Positions 1-8,601 are shown, counted from the first letter of the stretch. The stretch: DNA of 64,000 bases from Paenibacillus donghaensis (GCF_002192415.1 NZ_CP021780.1:7626001-7690000); one strand, 5' to 3'. The notes: generated by a model not told the origin, from the letters alone. A program made the numbers and translations.

Positions 1-464
1 TGACCGATACCATCTGGGCGCTTACGCTGCCAACGGCCGTGCCGATCTTCAATGTCATTCTGCTGATGAACTTCTTCCGCAATCTGCCTAAAGAAATTTC
101 GGAGGCGGCGACGGTGGATGGGGCCGGTCCTTGGCGGATGCTGCTGCGCATCTCCGTGCCGCTGGCGCTGCCGGCGATTGCCACAGTTACGCTGTTCAGT
201 GTGGTGAACCATTGGAATGCCTTTTTTGACGGAATGATTCTGATGAACAAGCAGAGCAACATTCCCCTGCAGACGTATATCCAGCAGCTGGTGGTGCAGC
301 CGGTCGTTTCATCGACAACTAGGGCGGAGGATCTGATCAACTTCTCGCAACGCACCTTCAATGCCGCCAAAATTGTCGTAACCATGCTGCCGATCCTGGT
401 GATCTATCCGTTCCTGCAGAAATATTTCGTATCCGGCATTACGCTGGGCTCGGTGAAAGAATAA
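1..464 (+). CDS. Carbohydrate ABC transporter permease, 3' part (5' end outside window)
   Basis: This is the C-terminal part of an inner-membrane permease of a binding-protein-dependent sugar importer (MalG/LplC/YtcP type). The frame is already open at base 3 and continues left of the window, so the GTG at 39 is not the real start. The EAA loop that contacts the ATPase is visible as [20 protein letters not shown], followed by hydrophobic segments and the usual short C-terminal tail ending in GITLGSVKE. The GH43 gene follows 13 bases later, so the two are almost certainly co-transcribed in an oligosaccharide uptake and degradation operon. The substrate cannot be read from this fragment. Confidence 0.9.
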   Translation, partial: TDTIWALTLPTAVPIFNVILLMNFFRNLPKEISEAATVDGAGPWRMLLRISVPLALPAIATVTLFSVVNHWNAFFDGMILMNKQSNIPLQTYIQQLVVQPVVSSTTRAEDLINFSQRTFNAAKIVVTMLPILVIYPFLQKYFVSGITLGSVKE

Positions 465-477
465 GGAGGACCTCAAC

Positions 478-1347
478 TTGGATATCCATAATCCCGTCTT
501 ACCCGGTTATTGGGCGGACCCATTCATTCTGCGTGACGGTGACGATTATTATCTGTACCCGACCAAGGACAGCGACGGTTGGCAGTATGAGAAGTTTCAT
601 GTGTTCCACAGCCGCGATCTGATCCACTGGGAGGGGCCACAGGTAACGCTTGATCTGCAGGAGGTCAGTTGGGCCTCCTCGCAGGCCTGGGCGCCGGGGG
701 TGAACAAATACAAGGGCAAATATTATATGTATTTCACGGCGGAAGCACAGATAGGAGTGGCCGTATCCGATACGCCTACCGGTCCCTTCAAGGATCTGCT
801 GGGGCGTCCGCTGATTACCAAGGACCAATACGCTTGCCAATCCATTGATGCCGATCTGTTCGTGGACGAGGACGGACAGCCTTATCTGCTCTGGGGCCAG
901 GGGAAATGCTGGATTGCGCCGCTGGCGGAGGATATGATTTCTTTTGCAGGCGAGCCGTTGCCGCTCTCGGACCAGATCTACCGGGCGAAGGGCGCCGATC
1001 CGGCACAATTCGACATTTCCATCTACAATGAAGGGCCGCATCTGCAGAGAAAAGACGGATTATACTGGCTGACCTGGAGCAATTACGATACCCGTGATCC
1101 GCGTTACCAGATTGCTTATGCGTTCAGCAGCCATATCTACGGTCCTTACGAGGTTCCCGAGAATAATCGGCTGACGCTCGCTTCAGAGCAGGCGGTGGGT
1201 ACAGGACATGCCTCACTAACCACTCATGGAGAGGACTGGTACCTGGTCTACCACCGGCTTGCCGATCCCGAGCACAGCCTGATGCGTGAAACCTGTGTGG
1301 CAGTGGTGCAGTTTGCTGATGGACGTCCTTTTGTAGCTGTGGATTAG
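478..1347 (+). CDS. Glycoside hydrolase family 43 protein
   Basis: This is a predicted cytoplasmic five-bladed beta-propeller glycosidase acting on arabinose- or xylose-containing oligosaccharides. The GH43 triad is recognisable: the base Asp14 (WADPF), the pKa-modulating Asp at about 124 (SIDADLF) and the acid Glu185 (NEGPHL). At 289 residues it is a single-domain member, with no signal peptide and no carbohydrate-binding module. The start is a TTG, chosen because AAGGAGGA lies just upstream and because the conserved N-terminal NPVLPGYWADP motif begins there. It directly follows the ABC permease, consistent with intracellular hydrolysis of an imported oligosaccharide. Exact specificity (arabinofuranosidase or xylosidase) is not determined. 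Confidence 0.9.
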   Translation: MDIHNPVLPGYWADPFILRDGDDYYLYPTKDSDGWQYEKFHVFHSRDLIHWEGPQVTLDLQEVSWASSQAWAPGVNKYKGKYYMYFTAEAQIGVAVSDTPTGPFKDLLGRPLITKDQYACQSIDADLFVDEDGQPYLLWGQGKCWIAPLAEDMISFAGEPLPLSDQIYRAKGADPAQFDISIYNEGPHLQRKDGLYWLTWSNYDTRDPRYQIAYAFSSHIYGPYEVPENNRLTLASEQAVGTGHASLTTHGEDWYLVYHRLADPEHSLMRETCVAVVQFADGRPFVAVD

Positions 1348-1461
1348 GTAATTAGGACTCAAAAAATTAATGTTATTTTCATGTGATAATCAGCTTGTTT
1401 TCAGGTTAGGGGGATATACTAAGAACTACCAAACACCCCCAGTGTTTTGTATATAGTTGAC

Positions 1462-1492
1462 AGGTCCTGCCGGAGAAGGTGGGGCCTATTTT
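1462..1492 (+). terminator. Rho-independent terminator after GH43 operon
   Basis: AGGTCC pairs with GGGCCT (one G-T pair) around a 13-base loop and is followed by seven T residues. It ends the ABC/GH43 transcription unit. It overlaps the stop-codon end of the convergent gene at 1486. Confidence 0.55.
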
Positions 1493-1887
1493 TTTGACTT
1501 TAGCTGATATTGCTCCTCATAGCTCTTGTAAGAAGAAATATCCAGACCCAGATAGCGGCGCATATGGATTGCGGCCTGGGCGGCGATAATATCGTTCAGC
1601 AGCAGCATGCGGTCATGGTACCCCCTGCAGATAAACTTTGCTTCAATGCCGATCTTAAGCCGATGTTGCTCATATACTTTGATTCCGCGTGTTCTCATTT
1701 CTTGCCGGACGTCTCTTAGGTCTACCGTAGCTGTGGACGATGCGATCTTCAGGGCTTCCAGGTAGGGGGCGGGTGTACGCAGATGTGCCGACATGATGGC
1801 GCTATCCCGCTCAAAAGCACTTAAGATCAGCGGAAGCAGAATATAGGACTTCACGAGCATATGGTCCCTGCTGTCTGCTCTGTGCAT
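1486..1887 (-). CDS. YhjD-like conserved hypothetical protein
   Basis: This encodes a small soluble, charged protein of about 133 residues with no recognised catalytic motif. From memory its pattern (a YILLPLILSAFERD-like start, then a middle segment with RxxMRxxGIKV) resembles the uncharacterised YhjD family of Bacillus, but no alignment was possible. The ATG at 1887 is preferred over the upstream in-frame GTG (1899) because AGGTGG sits at proper distance before it. A LexA-like palindrome and a sigma-A-like promoter lie just upstream, so DNA-damage control is plausible. Function unknown. Confidence 0.6.
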   Translation of the reverse strand: MHRADSRDHMLVKSYILLPLILSAFERDSAIMSAHLRTPAPYLEALKIASSTATVDLRDVRQEMRTRGIKVYEQHRLKIGIEAKFICRGYHDRMLLLNDIIAAQAAIHMRRYLGLDISSYKSYEEQYQLKSKK

Positions 1888-1907
1888 AACCTTCACCACC
1901 TAATATA

Positions 1908-1952
1908 CGAACGTATATTCGTATCATAACCTCTTTGCTGAAAAATAATCAA
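1908..1952 (-). promoter_or_regulatory. Promoter with LexA-like box for the YhjD-like gene
   Basis: Read on the minus strand, TTGATT (1947-1952), an 18-base spacer and TATGAT (1923-1928) form a sigma-A promoter. Immediately downstream lies CGAATATACGTTCG (1908-1921), one mismatch away from the dyad-symmetric Bacillus LexA (Cheo) box CGAAC-N4-GTTCG. Its position at the start of transcription would suit repression. Confidence 0.45.
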
Positions 1953-1977
1953 TGGTATTTCTAAACAGTTCAAATAA

Positions 1978-2020
1978 TGTGACATTGTTCACAACAAATA
2001 GTGTTGAATACATTTATATT
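1978..2020 (+). promoter_or_regulatory. Fnr/CRP-type activator site and -10 box upstream of small ORF
   Basis: TGTGA-CATTGT-TCACA (1978-1993) is a perfect match to the Bacillus Fnr consensus TGTGA-N6-TCACA. A TATATT -10 box lies at 2015-2020. If transcription starts at G2027, the site centre is exactly at -41.5, the classic class II activator position, and no good -35 box is present, as expected for an activator-dependent promoter. The palindrome and spacing are seen; Fnr as the factor is inferred. Confidence 0.55.
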
Positions 2021-2081
2021 AAAATTGAAATAATAAAAAGTAATATATATCGGGCTGATGGGCCAAAGGAGCAAAAAGAAA

Positions 2082-2186
2082 ATGAGGATGAATCATGAAG
2101 GCAACCTTCGCCGTGGATTAATGTTTGGTCTGTGCTTGAGCGTTCCGCTGTGGATGTCGTTGATTGGCTGGTTCCAGCTGCTCTAA
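2082..2186 (+). CDS. Small single-pass membrane peptide (34 aa)
   Basis: This short ORF begins MRMNHEGNLRRG and then runs through one strongly hydrophobic helix with two Trp residues, ending GWFQLL. The basic N-terminus (LRR) followed by the helix predicts an N-in single-pass membrane peptide. AAAGGAG lies about ten bases before the ATG; the second ATG (2088) is also possible. It is the first reading frame behind the Fnr-type promoter at 1978-2020. The family is not recognised. The ribosome binding site, codon quality and promoter context together make it likely real. Confidence 0.5.
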   Translation: MRMNHEGNLRRGLMFGLCLSVPLWMSLIGWFQLL

Positions 2187-2383
2187 TAAGCAGTTCGCTT
2201 GGGAAGTGGGCGGCACTTAATTGGATGAGACTTTGGACCTGTTGACTCCTGCTCATGCTGTAGGACGCTGACGAAATTCCAGGGTAATAGGGATATAATA
2301 AGGATTCAGCGATAGTTTTGGAAGCGCTTTATTTTCCGAGGGAGCAAGGATTACACCTGCGAAAAAGTTTTAAAAGGAATAGA

Positions 2384-2413
2384 TTGACAATACATGGGGA
2401 GAGCAGATACACT
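2384..2413 (+). promoter_or_regulatory. Sigma-A-like promoter of the riboswitch-controlled gene
   Basis: TTGACA and TACACT are separated by 18 bases. Predicted transcription start is near 2420, about 70 bases before the riboswitch core. Confidence 0.5.
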
Positions 2414-2489
2414 ATGTTTAGTTCAAAAGTAACAAATGTCATAGACCCGATGATTTCATACATAATTGAAGCGACTCCATAACATAATC

Positions 2490-2570
2490 ATGTATAATCG
2501 CAAACCGTTCGAAAGGACGGGACGCAAAGCCAGGAGTCTAAAGCGCCGTATTAGCGCAATGATCGTCCGA
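2490..2570 (+). ncRNA. Cyclic di-GMP-I (GEMM-I) riboswitch
   Basis: The conserved GEMM-I core is unmistakable: GCAAACC, the CGAAAG tetraloop hairpin, then GGGACGCAAAGCC and a CTAAA junction, followed by the second hairpin GCGC-CGTATTA-GCGC and an AATGATCGTCC closing segment. The order and spacing match the Vibrio cholerae Vc2 aptamer. The 3' end abuts the 5' arm of an intrinsic terminator, so ligand binding probably sets read-through into the downstream surface-protein gene. Whether it is an ON or OFF switch is not decided here. Confidence 0.92.
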
Positions 2571-2612
2571 CTGCCATGAAGAGAGAAATCTACTTCGTGG
2601 CAGTCTTTTTAT
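2569..2612 (+). terminator. Riboswitch-associated intrinsic terminator
   Basis: GACTGCCATGAAG (2569-2581) pairs with CTTCGTGGCAGTC (2593-2605) with one G-T pair, followed by TTTTT. It lies between the aptamer and the start of the LPXTG protein gene and is the likely expression platform. Confidence 0.9.
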
Positions 2613-2679
2613 TTTGCAGTTTAAGAGACGGGCGGTTCTATTCATTGTTCCGAATATTATATTTTATTAGGAGGTGTTC

Positions 2680-5600
2680 ATGCTGAGAAAAAAATTGAAA
2701 GCGGCGCTCTCGTTAACGCTGGCTATAGTTCTGGCGACCAGTGGTTTTTTCACTCTGGGTAATGGTGTTGTCAGAGCAAGCGGTTCTTCGTTGCTGGGAA
2801 TCGCCGGCAAATACAATGTGTTTGTGCTGGGGGATATCACCACCCTTTCAGACACAGAGGGGAGGATGGCTGCGGGTGGCAATGTGCATGTTTCTAATTA
2901 TAGCGTGGGCGACAGGTTGTCAGATGGCGAGATTCCATCGGCACACACACTTGTTGTAGGCGGGGATCTCGCTTTTAATGGCGGATCTGTGTATGGAAAC
3001 ATTGTGCATGGGGGGAAGTTTAGCGGTGATGTAACGCTTATGAAGGGTGGAACGAGGACGACGGGCTACCCGATTGATTTCTCCGCTGCCTTCCAATCCT
3101 TGCGTGCGAAGTCAGATGAGCTTGCAGCTCATCCCGCAACGGGCAGCACTGAATTCAAACATGGCGGTCTTACCTTAACGGGTACCGAACCAGGTGTTAA
3201 TGTCTTTGATGTACTGGGCAGCAATGTATCCAGCAGTACTAGCTTCACCATCAACATTCCTTCAGGTTCTACAGCAATTATTAATATCAGCGGTTCCAGC
3301 GTAAATATGAAGAATTTTGCTTTTCTTCCCAACAACACTCTCAACAGCAGAAAAATCTTGTTTAATGTGTACCAGGCCAGCCAGATGGAATTAGGCGGCA
3401 TCAATATTATGGGCAGTATGCTTGCTCCGCGTGCAGCGGTTGAATTCAACAATGGACAGATTAATGGCACGATGGTCGCCGCTTCAATAAAAGGAGCCTA
3501 CGGAGAGTTCCACCATCACCCGTATGATGGCGATGATCCGGGAACAACGCCGACACCAACACCGACAGTAACACCAAAACCAACGGCCACGCCAAAACCG
3601 ACGGCAACACCAACGGTAACGCCGAAACCGACAGTAACGCCAAAACCGACGGCAACACCAACAGCAACACCAGCACCAACAGCAACACCAAAACCGACGG
3701 CAACACCAGCACCAACAGCAACACCAGCACCAACGGCAACACCAGCACCAACAGCAACACCAGCACCAACGGCAACACCGAAACCAACGGCTACGCCGAA
3801 ACCAACGGCTACGCCGAAACCAACGGCCACGCCGAAGCCAACGGCTACGCCGTGTCCAACACCGACAGTGAAGCCAACACCAACGGTGAAGCCAACACCG
3901 ACAGTGAAGCCGACACCAACAGTGAAGCCAACACCGACAGTAAAGCCAACGCCAACGGTGAAGCCAACACCGACAGTGAAGCCGACACCAACAGTGAAGC
4001 CAACACCGACGGTGAAACCAACACCGACAGTGAAGCCGACACCAACAGTGAAGCCAACACCGACAGTGAAGCCGACACCGACAGTGAAGCCGACACCGAC
4101 AGTGAAGCCGACACCGACAGTGAAGCCAACACCGACAGTGAAGCCAACACCGACAGTAAAGCCAACACCGACACCGACGGTAGCACCAACGCCGACACCG
4201 ACGGTAGCACCAACACCGACACCGACGGTAGAGCCAACACCGACACCGACGGTAGCACCGACGCCGACGGCAGCACCAACGCCGACACCGACGGCAGAGC
4301 CAACACCGACGCCGACGGCAGCACCAACACCGACACCGACGATAGCACCAACACCAACACCGACACCGACGGTAGAGCCAACACCGACGGTAGAGCCAAC
4401 ACCGACACCGACGGTAGCACCAACGCCGACACCGACGGCAGAGCCAACACCGACACCGACGGTAGCACCAACGCCGACGCCGACGGCAGAGCCAACACCG
4501 ACACCGACGGTAGCACCAACGCCAACGGCAGCACCAACGCCGACGCCAACGGCAGCACCAACACCGACACCGACGGTAGCACCAACACCGACACCAACGG
4601 CAGCACCAACGCCGACACCGACGGCAGAGCCAACACCGACGCCGACGGCAGCACCAACACCGACACCGACGGTAGCACCAACACCGACACCGACGGTAGC
4701 ACCAACGCCGACACCGACGGTAGCACCAACGCCGACACCGACGGCAGAGCCAACACCTACACCGACGGTAGCACCAACGCCGACGCCAACGGCAGAGCCA
4801 ACACCGACACCGACGGTAGCACCAACACCGACACCGACGGTAGCACCAACACCGACACCGACGGCAGCACCAACGCCGACACCGACGGCAGAGCCAACAC
4901 CGACGCCGACGGTAGCACCAACACCGACACCGACGGTAGCACCAACACCGACACCGACGGTAGCACCAACACCAGAACCGACAGCAACACCAGCACCGAC
5001 AGCAACACCAGAACCGACAGCAACACCAGAACCAACAGCAACACCAGAACCAACGGCAACACCAACACCGACACCGACGGTAGCACCAACACCGACACCG
5101 ACGGTAGAGCCAACACCGACACCGACGGTAGCACCAACGCCGACGCCAACGGCAGAGCCAACACCGACACCGACGGTAGCACCAACACCGACAGCAACAC
5201 CAACACCGGAACCGACAGCAACGCCAACACCGACACCGACGGTAGCACCAACACCGACACCGACGGTAGCACCAACACCAACGCCAACGGCAGAGCCAAC
5301 ACCGACACCGACGGTAGCACCAACACCGACACCGACGGCAGAGCCAACGCCGACACCGACGGTAGCACCAACGCCGACACCGACGGTAGCACCAACACCG
5401 GAACCGACAGCAACACCAACACCGGAACCGACAGCAACGCCAACACCGGAACCGACAGCAACACCAGCACCGACAGCAACACCGGAACCAACAGCAACAC
5501 CAGAACCGACAGCAACACCAGAACCGACAGCAACACCAGAACCAACGGCAACACCGGCACCAACAGCAACACCGGCACCAACAGCAACACCGGCACCGAC

Positions 5601-6222
5601 AGCAACAGCAACACCGGCACCGACAGCAACACCAACACCAGAACCAACGGCAACACCAGAACCAACGGCAACACCAGAACCAACAGCAACACCAGCACCG
5701 ACAGCAACACCAGCACCGACAGCAACACCAGCACCGACAGCAACACCAGAACCAACAGCAACACCAGCACCGACAGCAACACCAGAACCAACGGCAACAC
5801 CTGCACCAACAGCAACACCTGCACCAGCACCAACAAATGATCCTGGATTCACACCATTTGTACCGCCAGCCCCTACAGGTCTGACTACAATTGGAACAAT
5901 TGTTGACGATGAAGTCCTGATTGAGGATGAAGAGGTGCCACTGGGACCTGTAGCCACGGCTGCACCTACAGCGACACCGGCACCTACTGCAACACCTAAG
6001 CCAACGCCAGCTGTCACGCCACAGCCTACACCGGCTGCAGATCCTGAGCCGGAAATCCTCATCCCTGACGAGGAGATTCCTCTGGGAACAGTAACGGTAA
6101 GCGACAAACTGCCACAGACTGGAGAGTCCAGCCCGGCTCCTTATTATGCCGCTGGTCTCGCGATTGTTGGCTTCGGCTTGCTGCTCCGCAGAAAAGCTGG
6201 AATTGCAAGACGCAGACGCTAA
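2680..6222 (+). CDS. Choice-of-anchor A domain surface protein with giant TP-rich repeat stalk and LPXTG anchor
   Basis: This is a predicted cell-wall-anchored adhesin or matrix protein of 1180 residues. The ATG at 2680 is chosen because AGGAGG ends five bases before it; the in-frame GTG at 2674 overlaps that site. Order: signal peptide (about 1-33), choice-of-anchor A domain (about 40-285, YNVFVLGDI...GGNVHVS...GGDLAFNGG), then about 760 residues of Pro/Thr repeats. The stalk begins with (K/A)PTATP units, continues with about 17 VKPTPT units, then mixed [12 protein letters not shown] units and (E/A)PTATP units. Two copies of a LIxDEE(V/I)PLG motif follow, then sortase motif LPQTG (1144-1148), a membrane helix and a basic tail. 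It is controlled by the c-di-GMP riboswitch upstream, as known for other sessility-linked surface proteins. Its ligand is unknown. Confidence 0.9.
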   Translation: MLRKKLKAALSLTLAIVLATSGFFTLGNGVVRASGSSLLGIAGKYNVFVLGDITTLSDTEGRMAAGGNVHVSNYSVGDRLSDGEIPSAHTLVVGGDLAFNGGSVYGNIVHGGKFSGDVTLMKGGTRTTGYPIDFSAAFQSLRAKSDELAAHPATGSTEFKHGGLTLTGTEPGVNVFDVLGSNVSSSTSFTINIPSGSTAIINISGSSVNMKNFAFLPNNTLNSRKILFNVYQASQMELGGINIMGSMLAPRAAVEFNNGQINGTMVAASIKGAYGEFHHHPYDGDDPGTTPTPTPTVTPKPTATPKPTATPTVTPKPTVTPKPTATPTATPAPTATPKPTATPAPTATPAPTATPAPTATPAPTATPKPTATPKPTATPKPTATPKPTATPCPTPTVKPTPTVKPTPTVKPTPTVKPTPTVKPTPTVKPTPTVKPTPTVKPTPTVKPTPTVKPTPTVKPTPTVKPTPTVKPTPTVKPTPTVKPTPTVKPTPTVKPTPTPTVAPTPTPTVAPTPTPTVEPTPTPTVAPTPTAAPTPTPTAEPTPTPTAAPTPTPTIAPTPTPTPTVEPTPTVEPTPTPTVAPTPTPTAEPTPTPTVAPTPTPTAEPTPTPTVAPTPTAAPTPTPTAAPTPTPTVAPTPTPTAAPTPTPTAEPTPTPTAAPTPTPTVAPTPTPTVAPTPTPTVAPTPTPTAEPTPTPTVAPTPTPTAEPTPTPTVAPTPTPTVAPTPTPTAAPTPTPTAEPTPTPTVAPTPTPTVAPTPTPTVAPTPEPTATPAPTATPEPTATPEPTATPEPTATPTPTPTVAPTPTPTVEPTPTPTVAPTPTPTAEPTPTPTVAPTPTATPTPEPTATPTPTPTVAPTPTPTVAPTPTPTAEPTPTPTVAPTPTPTAEPTPTPTVAPTPTPTVAPTPEPTATPTPEPTATPTPEPTATPAPTATPEPTATPEPTATPEPTATPEPTATPAPTATPAPTATPAPTATATPAPTATPTPEPTATPEPTATPEPTATPAPTATPAPTATPAPTATPEPTATPAPTATPEPTATPAPTATPAPAPTNDPGFTPFVPPAPTGLTTIGTIVDDEVLIEDEEVPLGPVATAAPTATPAPTATPKPTPAVTPQPTPAADPEPEILIPDEEIPLGTVTVSDKLPQTGESSPAPYYAAGLAIVGFGLLLRRKAGIARRRR
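3547..5835 (+). repeat. In-frame tandem repeats encoding the TP-rich stalk
   Basis: About 2.3 kb of degenerate short-period repeats (6-, 15-, 18- and 24-base units). The most uniform block (about 3868-4165) repeats an 18-base unit encoding VKPTPT. Near-identical neighbouring units make length variation by slippage or unequal recombination likely. The absence of stops on both strands here creates long spurious antisense frames. Confidence 0.95.
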
Positions 6223-6252
6223 ATAGGTAAAGCAGCTTGGCTGCTGACAAGA

Positions 6253-6294
6253 AGAAACGGATGCCTTTCTCTAAAAGAGAAGGCATCCGTTTCT
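6253..6294. repeat. Perfect-arm hairpin related to repeat family A
   Basis: The arms (6253-6271 and 6277-6294) pair over 18 bases with one bulged T and contain GAAACGGATGCC and its complement. There is no T-tract, so it is not a classical terminator, although its position after the LPXTG gene may still make it act as one or protect the 3' end. Confidence 0.6.
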
Positions 6295-6361
6295 GCGAGA
6301 AATAAGAATCATTTAGAGCGCCGTTATATGGAAGAGTTGTCCTCCGTATAGCGGCTTTTTC

Positions 6362-6610
6362 TGCTACTGCTTAGGTCGCGGTGAGGATTTAGCAGATTGC
6401 TTTGGCACGTTCGGAGCAAATAGATGCGAAAGTGCAACTAATTTCAGCTGAAGCCTCTGTCAGAAGGCGATTAAGTGCGATATTGCAACTAATCTTGAGT
6501 AAATCAAGTTCTCAACGTTCAAACGATGGAATTAAGTGCCTTTTTGCAACTATTTGCTCCAAAACGGAAAAAAACGGATAATTAGATGCACTTTTGCAAC
6601 TAAATCAATG
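6362..6610 (+). repeat. Dispersed repeat family B, copy B1
   Basis: This copy begins TGCTACTGCTTAGG and contains four quasi-palindromic units of the type TTAGATGC-N5-GCAACTAA, separated by 30-45 bases and including a conserved AAAACGGAAAAAAACGG linker. Other copies are at 17041, 27812, 31711 and 63292. Confidence 0.75.
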
Positions 6611-6711
6611 GTTCGAATTTAGAGAACTCCCATGGAGCTGGAACTTCCATGGGGGTAGCATACTAAGGTCTAAATAATAAACTTTTTCTGGTCTTTTGCA
6701 TGGGTTTAACT

Positions 6712-6786
6712 CCATAAATTATCCTTCTATTTCTCGCAGAAACGGATGCCGCCTCTTGCTGAGGAAGGCGAAGCCGTTTCTTCTTG
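6712..6786 (+). repeat. Dispersed hairpin repeat family A, copy A1
   Basis: The motif is ATCCTTCTATTTCTCGC followed by a hairpin from GAAACGG to CCGTTTC (6739-6780) with an inner CCTC/GAGG stem, and then TTCTT. It lies just before the hydrolase gene at 6830. Confidence 0.7.
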
Positions 6787-6829
6787 ATATCGGTATAGCC
6801 GTGTTATACTGCCATAGAGCAGTTGAAAT

Positions 6830-7810
6830 ATGCCGGAAGGCCGGGTGAAGCAGACAGTGATATGGAGCATTATATTAATAGCGGTATTGGTTATTCTTGC
6901 CGGAGTGGTCACGTATGCGGGATTTTTCTTCTACGGGGTAGCTATAAAGCGGGCGCCGAAGGAATTTCTCAGCAAAACTCCGGATTTAAAGGTTGACCCT
7001 CCGGTAGCGGGTGCATCGTGGGGGGAAGGCAAGGACTGGGTCGCCCGGCATGACCTGGATAAGGTGGAGCTGATCTCGGAGGACGGTTTGAAGCTGCAGG
7101 GCTATTTTATCGCTTCGGAACAGGCTAAGGGACGTACAGTGATTGTGGCCCACGGCTATTCCGGCAAAGCCAAAGACATGGGGGCGTACGCGAAGCTATA
7201 TTACGAGAAGCTTGGCTATAATGTGCTGCTGCCGGATGCCAGAGGGCATGGCGAAAGCGCAGGCAATTATATTGGTTTTGGCTGGCCGGAGCGCCGGGAT
7301 TATCTGCAATGGATTCATTATGTGATGGAACGTACGGGGCCACAGGCGCAGATTGTACTGCATGGGGTATCCATGGGAGGCGCGACGGTGCTTACAACCT
7401 CGGGTGAATCGCTGCCGTCGCAGGTGAAGGCTATTGTGGCGGATTGCGCCTTTAGCTCGGTGAAAGCGCAGCTTGCCTATCAGCTGAAAAGAATGTATCG
7501 TCTGCCAAGCTTTCCGTTCGTGCAGATTGCAAGCCTGGTTACCCGTCTGAAGGCAGGGTATTTCTTCGGTGAAGCCTCTGCCATGAAGCAGGTGGGCAAG
7601 GCCAAAGTTCCGATTCTATTTATTCATGGGGACGCGGATACATTCGTGCCATATGAGATGATGGATGAGTTATACGAGGCCTGCAACAGTCCTAAACAGA
7701 AATATACGGTGGCGGGCGCAGGGCATGGTCTGGCCTATGATACGGATAAAGGGGAATATGCCCGCAAAGTAACTTCTTTTGTGAATCAATATGTAAAAAG
7801 TAGCCCTTAA
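6830..7810 (+). CDS. Membrane-anchored alpha/beta hydrolase
   Basis: This is a serine hydrolase of the YqkD/BD-FAE-like alpha/beta fold with an N-terminal membrane anchor (about residues 8-38). The nucleophile elbow is GVSMGG (Ser181), preceded by the oxyanion segment VIVAHGYSG; the acid Asp lies in HGDADTFVP and the catalytic His in GAGHGLAYD. Substrate is unknown; peptidase-like and esterase members both occur. The ATG at 6830 lacks a good ribosome binding site. The in-frame GTG at 6845 has GGAAGG five bases upstream and would give a cleaner signal anchor, so it may be the true start. It is monocistronic, followed by a strong terminator. Confidence 0.85.
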   Translation: MPEGRVKQTVIWSIILIAVLVILAGVVTYAGFFFYGVAIKRAPKEFLSKTPDLKVDPPVAGASWGEGKDWVARHDLDKVELISEDGLKLQGYFIASEQAKGRTVIVAHGYSGKAKDMGAYAKLYYEKLGYNVLLPDARGHGESAGNYIGFGWPERRDYLQWIHYVMERTGPQAQIVLHGVSMGGATVLTTSGESLPSQVKAIVADCAFSSVKAQLAYQLKRMYRLPSFPFVQIASLVTRLKAGYFFGEASAMKQVGKAKVPILFIHGDADTFVPYEMMDELYEACNSPKQKYTVAGAGHGLAYDTDKGEYARKVTSFVNQYVKSSP

Positions 7811-7819
7811 ATGTAGACA

Positions 7820-7866
7820 GCGCCCGGGTATCCGCAGTATTGCGGTTACCCGGGCGCTTATATTTC
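7820..7866 (+). terminator. Strong intrinsic terminator
   Basis: GCGCCCGGGTATCCGCA pairs almost perfectly with TGCGGTTACCCGGGCGC, followed by TTATATTT. It ends the hydrolase gene. Confidence 0.85.
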
Positions 7867-8166
7867 CACACATGGCAGACGAACCTTAAGGTCCACCATA
7901 GTTCGGTTCCTGTATCGTTATCCCCCGCCGTCCGTGAGTGACGGGTGTCATAATTCCTTGTTTATTTCCAGCAGCCGTGTGGCGAGAGTAATCCTTCCAA
8001 AACGACAAGAACCCTACCTCTCTCTTGCCCTTGCGGCTCCGTGGCCGCGCCAGTGTGAATCGGAATGCTATGTTTGAATTTCATCTCATAAAAAGGAAGA
8101 GTACTGCAAGAAAACGTAAGATTTTGTGTCCAAAATGCCGATAAAAAAGTAAGAGTGAAACATCGG

Positions 8167-8477
8167 CTTGACATCTTCTTGATGGGGATGTATATACGGG
8201 AAATCAAATATTATTATAATATAACATATAATCATCAAAAAAGCAAATTTGTTGATTGTGGCAGACAGCAGACAGTCAGACGGATCGGGGCAAACATGGG
8301 ATTATATGCAACATTTCTAAAGAAACAGACTCGACTATTTCGGCAGGCCCAGCTCCGTCAGCCATACCGACTACACCAGTCAGACGGGCTGAATTTCCAG
8401 ATTATATGCTGAAGCACCTCCGCATACAGCCCGTAATGTTCCAGCTTCGACAGGCTGTAAGATGTGGAGGTTGTTTT
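8167..8477 (+). ncRNA. Possible untranslated transcript or leader RNA of unknown class
   Basis: TTGACA (8167-8172), 17 bases, TATATA (8190-8195) is a good sigma-A promoter. About 280 bases later a long terminator hairpin closes the transcript. No reading frame with a ribosome binding site is seen between. The known riboswitch cores I could recall (FMN, cobalamin, SAM, ydaO, ykkC, GEMM) do not match. Confidence 0.35.
8416..8477 (+). terminator. Intrinsic terminator upstream of eetA
   Basis: ACCTCCGCATACAGCC (8416-8431) pairs with the GGCTGT...ATGTGGAGGT segment (8453-8471) and is followed by TGTTTT. It closes the putative transcript that begins near 8200. Confidence 0.65.
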
Positions 8478-8531
8478 GCGTGCCTATTTTGTGAACAGCT
8501 CTTGAAAAGCGACAATTAACGACTACATTGA

Positions 8532-8560
8532 TTGAAGGATTCCAGGCAGACCGTTATAAT
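8532..8560 (+). promoter_or_regulatory. Promoter of the eetAB-ecf operon
   Basis: TTGAAG (8532-8537), 17 bases, TATAAT (8555-8560). The eetA start codon lies about 40 bases downstream. Confidence 0.6.
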
Positions 8561-8601
8561 TAATAAGTCTGGATTTTAATTAAAACTTAAGGGAGATTTC
8601 T

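Larger units (their letters stand above)
2187..2679 (+). other. Gene-free leader region of the surface-protein gene
   Basis: Contents in order: a weak cre-like sequence TGGAAGCGCTTTAT (2319-2332, two mismatches to consensus), a sigma-A-like promoter TTGACA (2384-2389) with TACACT (2408-2413, 18-base spacer), the c-di-GMP riboswitch (about 2490-2570), its terminator (2569-2610) and the ribosome binding site AGGAGG (2669-2674). No other gene is seen. Confidence 0.6.
7867..8601 (+). other. Gene-free region upstream of the eet operon
   Basis: No convincing gene is seen. The right half holds a promoter (8167-8195), a possible non-coding transcript ending in a terminator at about 8477, and then the eetA promoter (8532-8560). 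The left half (7867-8160) shows nothing recognisable. Confidence 0.5.

Noticed and set aside
2014..2256. Minus-strand 80-codon frame over the Fnr-type promoter
   Set aside because: No ribosome binding site, Ser-rich composition, and it conflicts with a better-supported plus-strand small ORF and promoter.
2319..2332. cre site upstream of the riboswitch gene (TGGAAGCGCTTTAT)
   Set aside because: Two mismatches to consensus at important positions and no functional link; kept only as a remark in the leader description.
3516..6107. Antisense frame of 863 codons and several others opposite the LPXTG gene
   Set aside because: They arise because the Thr/Pro repeats contain no stop words on either strand. 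Their translations are low-complexity Val/Gly, Leu/Val/Ser or Asn/Thr repeats with no ribosome binding sites.
6362..6610. Family B repeats considered as a CRISPR array
   Set aside because: Only four units per copy, units vary internally, spacers are shared between copies at different loci, and no cas genes are present.
8155..8519. Overlapping plus-strand frames of 85-87 codons upstream of eetA
   Set aside because: No ribosome binding sites, one starts inside the promoter, and the region is better read as an untranslated transcript.
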